Part shown: piece after piece, positions 23,818 to 29,135 of the stretch
How the letters are laid out: each line of letters opens with the position of its first letter
How positions within the stretch are numbered: the stretch's first letter is position 1
Assembly: GCA_045606045.1 (NCBI GenBank)
Contig: JAZURE010000009.1
Coordinates: 1-29,135 of the forward strand
Length of the DNA stretch: 29,135 nucleotides
Source of the DNA: RGIG8748 sp045606045
GTDB taxonomy: Bacteria; Bacillota; Clostridia; UMGS1810
Direction: 5' to 3'
Notes under the pieces: generated by a model
Database searches by the model: none
What the model was told of the DNA's origin: nothing
What the model saw: the letters and a program-made list of their open reading frames with translations, nothing else
Position numbers and translations under genes: made by a program

Positions 23818-24535
23818 GATTTCGCCACTTATTATGAGATATTTTAAGAGGGGCGTTCTTACAAACAATTTTCTTGCCAAAGAGGATTATATTGCAGAGA
23901 TAGAAGAGGGCAGACTCTTTTGCAAAACAGGTGATGATTTCCTTAATATTTATGTTTTAAGGGATGGCTTTTATCGGCTCTATTTCCATGCTTTAAATGA
24001 AGAAGTTGTTTTTCCAAGTATTAACGGTACCATTGTATGCGACTGCGTAGGATATGAGGAATTTTTCGCAAGAAACGGTTTCAAAAAGGAGCTAAGACGC
24101 ATTAAATTGGAATGTACAAACCCTGAAACTCATGCTGTTACGGATGGTTTTGCGGCAAGCGTTTCAGATGCAGACAAAGTTTACGAAATTATGCAAAGCT
24201 CATTTAACCTTTTTACGGGTTATCTGCCTACATTTACTCAAATCAAAAATGAGTGTGAAAATGGTCTTATATACAAAACCGAAGATTGCGAAAAAATCAC
24301 AGGGGTATTAAGATGCGCAAAGACAAATTCGTCTGTACAGATTAAGCATCTTTGCGTATCGCAGGAATTCCGCGGATGCGGTATTGGCAGGAAGCTGTGC
24401 AGTATTGCACTTGGTAACGGCAAAAAATGCACTGTTTGGACAGGTAAAGAAAACAAGGCTGCTATAGGACTCTATGAGTCATGCGGATTTACGCAAAGCG
24501 GACTTGAATCTATAGTATACAGGAAGGATGTTTAG
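23792..24535 (+). CDS. GNAT-family acetyltransferase within the Dlt-like cluster
   Basis: A 247-residue protein. The C-terminal half is a GNAT domain with LCVSQEFRGCGIGRKLC (acetyl-CoA loop RGCGIG) and NKAAIGLYESCGF (the final beta-alpha element). The N-terminal 110 residues may be a degenerate second GNAT fold and carry no motif I recognise. The start lies 26 bases inside the upstream gene, with AAAGGA 5 bases ahead, so the two are translationally coupled. A GNAT is not part of the classical dlt operon. It might N-acylate an aminoacyl group on the carrier or acetylate the sugar acceptor; this is inference. Confidence 0.8.
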   Translation: MRKITQYNEISPLIMRYFKRGVLTNNFLAKEDYIAEIEEGRLFCKTGDDFLNIYVLRDGFYRLYFHALNEEVVFPSINGTIVCDCVGYEEFFARNGFKKELRRIKLECTNPETHAVTDGFAASVSDADKVYEIMQSSFNLFTGYLPTFTQIKNECENGLIYKTEDCEKITGVLRCAKTNSSVQIKHLCVSQEFRGCGIGRKLCSIALGNGKKCTVWTGKENKAAIGLYESCGFTQSGLESIVYRKDV

Positions 24536-24536
24536 T

Positions 24537-24761
24537 ATGGTAACAAAATATAAAGTAACAGAGATACTCACAGAGATTTGTCCCGGTGCGGATATTACAT
24601 CAGAAGCTCTTGTAGATGATGAGATACTCGATTCCTTTGACATAGTAGCTATCGTGAGTGAATTTATAGATGTTTTTGGTGTAGATATAGATGTGGATGA
24701 TATAGTGCCCGAAAACTTTAATTCCATTGATGCCATGGTGAGATTACTGGAGGATAAGTAG
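24537..24761 (+). CDS. Acyl/aminoacyl carrier protein, DltC-like
   Basis: A 74-residue carrier with Ser33 in DEILDSFDIVAIV as the phosphopantetheine site, followed by the acidic helix GVDIDVDDIVPENFNSIDAM. The length and the D-S-F/L core match DltC and other small carriers. I chose ATG 24537, with AGGAAGG 9 bases upstream; an ATG at 24528 directly abuts that site. It carries the acid activated by the DltA-like enzyme to the MBOAT protein. It ends 2 bases before the MBOAT start. It needs a 4-prime-phosphopantetheinyl transferase encoded elsewhere. Confidence 0.88.
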   Translation: MVTKYKVTEILTEICPGADITSEALVDDEILDSFDIVAIVSEFIDVFGVDIDVDDIVPENFNSIDAMVRLLEDK

Positions 24762-24763
24762 GC

Positions 24764-26299
24764 ATGACCTTTACTTCGGCAGTTTTTTTACTTTTTATAG
24801 TAATATGTGTAGGAGTATACTATCTGTGCCCTGAGAGATTTCGCTGGATTACGCTTCTTGTCTTCAGCTATCTTTTTTATCTTTGGGGCGGGATTGGTGT
24901 ACTCTGCTATATACTATTTACTACCGTAACAACATATCTTGCGGGAGTATGTATAGGCAATATAAAACCCATGGATGATACCAAAGAATCCCGAAAGAGA
25001 GCAAAGCGCCGCAAGAAGCATCTTGCGGCTTTGGTGCTTATACTCAATTTTGGTTTACTTTATTTTGTTAAGTACTGGAACTTCACCTTGGATATACTTC
25101 ATGTAAAGGATGGGGTTTTGCGTTTTAATATATTACTTCCGCTTGGTATTTCGTTTTATATATTTCAGTCCATGGGTTATATAATAGACCTTGTCAGAGA
25201 TAAATATCAGCCACAGAAAAACTTTTTTAAGTTTGCCTTGTTTGTTTCATTCTTTCCCCAGCTTACACAAGGTCCAATAAGCCGATATGATAGTCTATCC
25301 TGTCAGCTTTACAACGGCAATGCATTTTCACTTGATAATCTTAAAGAAGGCATTAAGCTTATGGTTTGGGGTTATATTAAAAAGCTCGTGATTGCCGACC
25401 GTGCAGCAGTGGCCGTGTGCGCAATTATAGATAATTATACCGCATATCGAGGCTCGGTGATACTTTTTGGTGTGGTTTTGTACTGTGTGCAGCTATATTG
25501 CGATTTTTCGGGAGGAATAGACATCGCACGGGGTGCCGCTCGACTTTTTGGTATAGATATGGCACATAACTTCAAAAGACCGCTTTTTGCCACAAGTCTT
25601 GCGGATTTTTGGCGAAGATGGCATATAACACTTGGCTCATGGTTAAAGGATTATCTCTTTTATCCCATAACCCTGTCCAAACCTTTTATAGCATTAGGTA
25701 AATTCATGCGCAGGCATATTAAAAGCAAGGCAGGCAAAATTCTCCCTACATCCATAGCTACATTCATTATTTATTTTGTTATAGGAATATGGCACGGTGC
25801 CAGTTGGAAATATATTGCATTTGGTTTTTGGAATGGCACTCTTATAACGCTTGCACTCCTTTTTGAGCCATTTTTTGAAAAGGCGAAAAACAAGCTTTCC
25901 ATAAATGACAGTTTACTCTGGTACAGGATTTTTTGTATTATACGCACTTGTATAATAATCGTGTTGGGACGCTATATAACACGCGCATCAGGTGTTTCCG
26001 AGGCGGTTGACATGCTTTGCAGGACGGTTAAAGACTTCGGTATAACATCTCTTTTGGATGGTACACTTCTTACATTCGGACTTACTTTGTATGACTATAT
26101 GATAGTTCTCTTTGGTGTTATAGTAGTGTTTGTATTTGAGCTTTGCGAGGAAATTGGTTTTAGCCTTACAAAGAAGATAGAAGAAAAGGGAAGCTTAGCG
26201 GTATTTATATTAAGCTTCTTTGCTGTAGCTATACTTTTGTATTTTGGGATTTTCAGAGGTAATTATATTTCATCGGAATTTATATATAAGCAGTTCTGA
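24764..26299 (+). CDS. MBOAT-family membrane O-acyltransferase, DltB-like
   Basis: A 511-residue polytopic membrane protein of the DltB/AlgI group. Conserved elements are FFPQLTQGPISRYD, the ADFWRRWHITLGSWLKDYLFYP loop with His287, and the catalytic His344 in GIWHGASWKYIAFGFWNG. DltB moves an acyl group from carrier-phosphopantetheine through the membrane, and AlgI acetylates alginate. Here the adjoining carrier gene favours a DltB-type carrier donor. The length is larger than DltB (about 400) and nearer to AlgI-type proteins (about 500), with two extra C-terminal helices. Confidence 0.9.
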   Translation: MTFTSAVFLLFIVICVGVYYLCPERFRWITLLVFSYLFYLWGGIGVLCYILFTTVTTYLAGVCIGNIKPMDDTKESRKRAKRRKKHLAALVLILNFGLLYFVKYWNFTLDILHVKDGVLRFNILLPLGISFYIFQSMGYIIDLVRDKYQPQKNFFKFALFVSFFPQLTQGPISRYDSLSCQLYNGNAFSLDNLKEGIKLMVWGYIKKLVIADRAAVAVCAIIDNYTAYRGSVILFGVVLYCVQLYCDFSGGIDIARGAARLFGIDMAHNFKRPLFATSLADFWRRWHITLGSWLKDYLFYPITLSKPFIALGKFMRRHIKSKAGKILPTSIATFIIYFVIGIWHGASWKYIAFGFWNGTLITLALLFEPFFEKAKNKLSINDSLLWYRIFCIIRTCIIIVLGRYITRASGVSEAVDMLCRTVKDFGITSLLDGTLLTFGLTLYDYMIVLFGVIVVFVFELCEEIGFSLTKKIEEKGSLAVFILSFFAVAILLYFGIFRGNYISSEFIYKQF

Positions 26300-26310
26300 C
26301 GGAGGACGGT

Positions 26311-28107
26311 ATGAGTTCAAAAAAATGGTGTCTTATTGCAATACTTGCAAGTTTACTTGCGGTATTGTCGCTCGTAGCATTAAATATTATTGTAGACCCT
26401 TTTGGTGTGTTTGGCGATGATTGGTATTCATACAACATTACTAACAATCCGCGTGTCGGAAAAATAGAATATCTTAAGAAAAACCATCATAAATACGATT
26501 CGTATGTAATCGGATGTTCTTCTACAAGTTCATTCCCCATTAAACAGCTCAATAAGTATCTTGATGCGAGCTTTTACAACATGATTATGTACGGCGGAGA
26601 TATGCTCGATGTAGAACAGACTGTGTATTATCTCGGTGATAATTATGAGGTCAAAAACCTTGTTGTAAATGTATATATATCAAACGGCAGGGAATACGAT
26701 GTTGAGTCCGACAGATACACAACCTCCATGCATCCCGATGCAGACGGAAGCTCTAAAATCAAGTATTATTTAAAATATGCCTTTTTGAATCCTCAGTACT
26801 CATTTTCCAAGCTTGATGCCAAGGGTAAGGACAGGTATCTTTCGGAGCCGTTTGATGTATTCGATGAAGAAACAGGTGCATATGACAAAAGGAAACGAGA
26901 TGCAGAGCATGTGTCGGATATGCAATCCTTTTATGCAGCTTATCCCGTGTTTGAATCTTATCCTGTTACAAAATTCTCGCTTTCAAAATACAAAGAGTGC
27001 AGTGAGAGTCTTGGGAGAATAAAAGAATATTGCATGGAAAAGGGCATAAACTTCATTCCCGTAAACGGTCCTGTTTATTATGAATATTTTAAATCCGTAC
27101 CCAAAGAGGAGATTGAAAGATACTACAAGGCACTTGCCGATGTTACGGATTTCTGGGATTTTTCCATAAGCTCTGTAAGTTTTGAGCCGAGATTTTTCTA
27201 TGACGAAACCCATTTCAGAAACGATATAGGCAGGATGCTCCTTGCCAGAATTTTTTCGGATAATTCGGTATATATCGCACCCGATTTTGGAACATATGTA
27301 ACCAAAGAGAATGTATCTGACTATGTGGACAGCTTGTACGGTAAGACTTTTTCCGATGCAAATTATACTAAAAAACTTCCTGTTCTTTTGTATCATCATA
27401 TATCTGAGAATGCGGATAGCGATGTAATTGTTTCTCCGGCACGCTTTGATGAGCAAATGAGGGCACTTTCCGAAAACGGATATACTGCAGTTACCACAGA
27501 TGATGTTATAAATTACATCGAAAAGGGCACAGACCTGCCGGATAAACCCATTATGATAACATTTGACGACGGATATATGAGTAACTATGAGCATGCATAC
27601 CCCATACTTAAAAAATACGGTCTTAAGGCTGTCGTGTTTGCAGTGGGGGAAACATATGGCAAGTCCACATATCCCGGAACAGATGCCAAGATTTTTCCGC
27701 ATTTTGGCGATAATGAAAGACTTGATATGGCGGGAGTAATCGAAGTGCAGTCGCACAGCTATGCAATGCACCAAAATGCAAGACTCGAGGACGGGGATGC
27801 ATACGAGAATATGCTCAAAAGAGAAGATGAAAGCGATATAGAATATGTAGACCGTCTTAAGAAAGATTGGAATAATTGGGCAGAGCTTGTGGGATATGCA
27901 CCCAAAGCGGTTGCATTTCCCCACGGAAAGAGCGACCTGCTTACGCAGGCGGTTTTAAATGAGTGCGGAGTTAAACTCACATTTTCTACAAATGCCAAGG
28001 CTGATACTCTTATTAAGGGAGTAGCGCTCTCGGGATATTCATTGGGAAGATTTAATGTTACGGATGATATTAGCACAGATAAGCTTCTTGAGATTGTAGG
28101 TGCATAA
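26311..28107 (+). CDS. Fusion of a DltD/AlgJ-like SGNH domain and a CE4 (PgaB/IcaB-like) deacetylase
   Basis: A 598-residue protein with one N-terminal membrane anchor (about 7-28) and then two extracytoplasmic domains. Domain 1 (about 35-330) is SGNH-like: Gly68-Cys69-Ser70 with the probable nucleophile Ser70, and Asp298-Glu-Thr-His301 as the DxxH block. Domain 2 (about 355-598) is a NodB-type deacetylase: LLYHHI at 359-364, TFDDG with Asp419 and Asp420, SHSYAMH with metal histidines 482 and 487, and VAFPHGKSD. The five-residue histidine spacing is that of PgaB/IcaB enzymes that de-N-acetylate poly-N-acetylglucosamine. DltD-like domains complete transfer of acyl groups to glycans. It starts 11 bases after the MBOAT gene with GGAGGA upstream. 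Confidence 0.85.
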   Translation: MSSKKWCLIAILASLLAVLSLVALNIIVDPFGVFGDDWYSYNITNNPRVGKIEYLKKNHHKYDSYVIGCSSTSSFPIKQLNKYLDASFYNMIMYGGDMLDVEQTVYYLGDNYEVKNLVVNVYISNGREYDVESDRYTTSMHPDADGSSKIKYYLKYAFLNPQYSFSKLDAKGKDRYLSEPFDVFDEETGAYDKRKRDAEHVSDMQSFYAAYPVFESYPVTKFSLSKYKECSESLGRIKEYCMEKGINFIPVNGPVYYEYFKSVPKEEIERYYKALADVTDFWDFSISSVSFEPRFFYDETHFRNDIGRMLLARIFSDNSVYIAPDFGTYVTKENVSDYVDSLYGKTFSDANYTKKLPVLLYHHISENADSDVIVSPARFDEQMRALSENGYTAVTTDDVINYIEKGTDLPDKPIMITFDDGYMSNYEHAYPILKKYGLKAVVFAVGETYGKSTYPGTDAKIFPHFGDNERLDMAGVIEVQSHSYAMHQNARLEDGDAYENMLKREDESDIEYVDRLKKDWNNWAELVGYAPKAVAFPHGKSDLLTQAVLNECGVKLTFSTNAKADTLIKGVALSGYSLGRFNVTDDISTDKLLEIVGA

Positions 28108-28971
28108 ATGAGACAAATAAAATATAATGTTATTTCGGAAGACTCGGGGAGAAAAATCAAGGATATTTTAAGGCAAAAATTATTGATTTCTGCCTCTGTA
28201 ATCACACAGCTTAAAAAGACCTCCGACGGAATATTGTGTAATGGAGAACGCGTTTTTGCAGTTCATAAAGTATCTTTGGGCGATGAGATAGTAATTAATC
28301 TTACCGACAAGGCATCCCCAAATATCGAACCTACCTATATACCGATTGACATTGTATACGAAGACGAAGATGTTCTTGTCATAAATAAACCCAGGTCTAT
28401 GCCTACGCATCCGTCGCAGAATCATCACAGTGATTCCCTTGCAAATGCTGTTATGGGTTATTACATGGATTCACCCATGACTTTCAGGGTAATAACAAGA
28501 CTCGACAAAGATACCTCGGGAATCGTAATAATAGCAAAGAATAAAATATCTGCTGCAATACTTACAAAACAGATGATAAATAAGCAAATAGAAAAGGAAT
28601 ATGTAGCCCTTTGCCACGGCAAACCGAGTTCATCCTGCGGAGTTATAGATGCACCCATTGCAAGAAAAGACGGGTCTGCTATTTTAAGAGAAATAAATCC
28701 CTTGGGAAAGGAAGCTGTAACACTCTATGAGGTCATAGAGCAAAAAGAAGATAAATTCCTTGTAAGATTATTCCCAAAGACAGGCAGAACTCATCAGCTT
28801 CGTGTGCACATGGCACATATGGGTACGCCCATCTGCGGCGATGGATTATATGGATTTGCAGAAAGTGATAATACAACCAAGCTTCATTGCAGAAGAATAA
28901 AGCTTCGTGATCCAATGACAAATAATACTATGGAATTTACAGCCCCCATACCCGAAGATATGAATATATAA
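28108..28971 (+). CDS. RluA-family 23S rRNA/tRNA pseudouridine synthase
   Basis: A 287-residue protein with an N-terminal S4-like RNA-binding segment (about 1-70) and a catalytic domain. The signature RLDKDTSG at 131-138 carries the catalytic Asp133, and LFPKTGRTHQLRVHMAHMG is the C-terminal family motif. RluC/RluD/YlyB-type enzymes convert uridines in 23S rRNA; the exact target cannot be read from sequence. Its ATG follows the stop of the fusion gene with no gap, so it is likely translated from the same mRNA, although its function seems unrelated. Confidence 0.9.
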   Translation: MRQIKYNVISEDSGRKIKDILRQKLLISASVITQLKKTSDGILCNGERVFAVHKVSLGDEIVINLTDKASPNIEPTYIPIDIVYEDEDVLVINKPRSMPTHPSQNHHSDSLANAVMGYYMDSPMTFRVITRLDKDTSGIVIIAKNKISAAILTKQMINKQIEKEYVALCHGKPSSSCGVIDAPIARKDGSAILREINPLGKEAVTLYEVIEQKEDKFLVRLFPKTGRTHQLRVHMAHMGTPICGDGLYGFAESDNTTKLHCRRIKLRDPMTNNTMEFTAPIPEDMNI

Positions 28972-28999
28972 ATCAGGTAACCTATGTTTAAAAGTAATG

Positions 29000-29018
29000 T
29001 GACCCCAAAAAGTTAGAC
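29000..29018. repeat. Terminal inverted repeat of an IS3-family element
   Basis: TGACCCCAAAAAGTTAGAC begins with the TG and has the form of IS3-family (IS150-like) ends. The transposase C-terminus begins just inside it. The matching left end lies beyond the window, so the boundary at 29000 is inferred. Confidence 0.7.
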
Positions 29019-29024
29019 TTTTTA

Positions 29025-29060
29025 TAGCGTAGTAGTTTAAATGACTGCTACGCTATTTTT
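29025..29060. terminator. Hairpin after the transposase gene
   Basis: Arms 29025-29036 and 29044-29055 pair over 12 bp with one G-T mismatch-type pair, followed by five T residues on the plus strand. It could stop outside transcription from entering the insertion sequence from the left side. Confidence 0.7.
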
Positions 29061-29135
29061 ATGCAGCCAAGGCGTTGAGTCGATACTGTACCGGACTCAT
29101 CCACCCAAGTTTTTCTTTGATTCTTTTCTCGTTGT
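29059..29135 (-). CDS. IS3-family transposase (orfB) C-terminus, cut by the window edge
   Basis: The minus strand reads NEKRIKEKLGWMSPVQYRLN followed by ALAA and a stop at 29061-29059. The motif NxKRIKxKLGWMSPxxYR is typical of the C-terminus of IS3-family integrase-type transposases. Only the last 24 codons are in the window, so completeness is unknown. Confidence 0.85.
   Translation of the reverse strand, partial: NEKRIKEKLGWMSPVQYRLNALAA

Larger units (their letters stand above)
29000..29135 (-). mobile_element. Right end of an IS3-family insertion sequence
   Basis: The segment holds the terminal repeat, a hairpin and the 3-prime end of the transposase gene. It lies 28 bases after the pseudouridine synthase stop, where that operon terminator might be expected; no terminator is seen between them. 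Confidence 0.8.

Noticed and set aside
26983..27924. 313-codon minus-strand ORF across the SGNH-CE4 gene
   Set aside because: Antisense shadow; the plus strand has full catalytic motifs and operon spacing.

Overview
The window looks like chromosome from a low-GC, endospore-forming member of the Clostridia. The evidence is two sporulation loci (gpr-spoIIP and a cotJABC-type coat operon), a pyrophosphate-type phosphofructokinase, strong AAGGAGG-like ribosome binding sites, AT-rich spacers and many intrinsic terminators. I cannot name a genus from sequence alone. Genes are densely packed and mostly full length; only the two genes cut by the window edges are incomplete.

Layout. 1-36: start of a leftward gene of uncertain identity. 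226-2256: gpr and spoIIP. 2542-5149: a rightward arginine operon, argD-argF-GNAT acetyltransferase, closed by a bidirectional terminator. 5185-9032: an AraC-type regulator divergent from a cytoplasmic family 2 glycoside hydrolase. 9070-11694: a leftward operon of PAP2 phosphatase, ABC exporter half-transporter and membrane-anchored HMA metal-binding protein. 11784-12983: an orphan F420-0:gamma-glutamyl ligase-like gene. 13195-15188: a YitT-family membrane protein convergent with a RodA/FtsW-type SEDS glycosyltransferase. 15288-16759: a strong promoter, a 20-codon ORF, a terminator-like hairpin, then a CNNM/CorC-type transporter. 16919-19069: PPi-dependent phosphofructokinase coupled to a cysteine-rich FliB-like protein. 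19166-20752: a leftward GH3 enzyme with NagZ-type motifs. 20929-22174: leftward cotJA-cotJB-cotJC, with a sigma-E-like promoter and a poly-asparagine expansion in CotJB. 22297-28107: a rightward Dlt-like acylation cluster, followed with no gap by an RluA-family pseudouridine synthase. 29000 to the end: the right end of an IS3-family element.

The most interesting region is 22297-28107. It encodes an adenylation enzyme, a GNAT acetyltransferase, a carrier protein, an MBOAT membrane acyltransferase, and one protein that joins a DltD/AlgJ-like SGNH domain to a PgaB/IcaB-like CE4 deacetylase domain. Order and spacing suggest one operon that activates an amino acid or other acid, loads it on a carrier, passes it across the membrane and attaches it to an extracytoplasmic glycan that the same final protein may deacetylate. 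It resembles the teichoic-acid D-alanylation system, but the added GNAT and the SGNH-CE4 fusion make a different chemistry or acceptor likely. Two other items merit attention: the small ORF plus terminator in front of the CNNM gene (possible attenuator) and the repeat-encoded Asn tract in CotJB.
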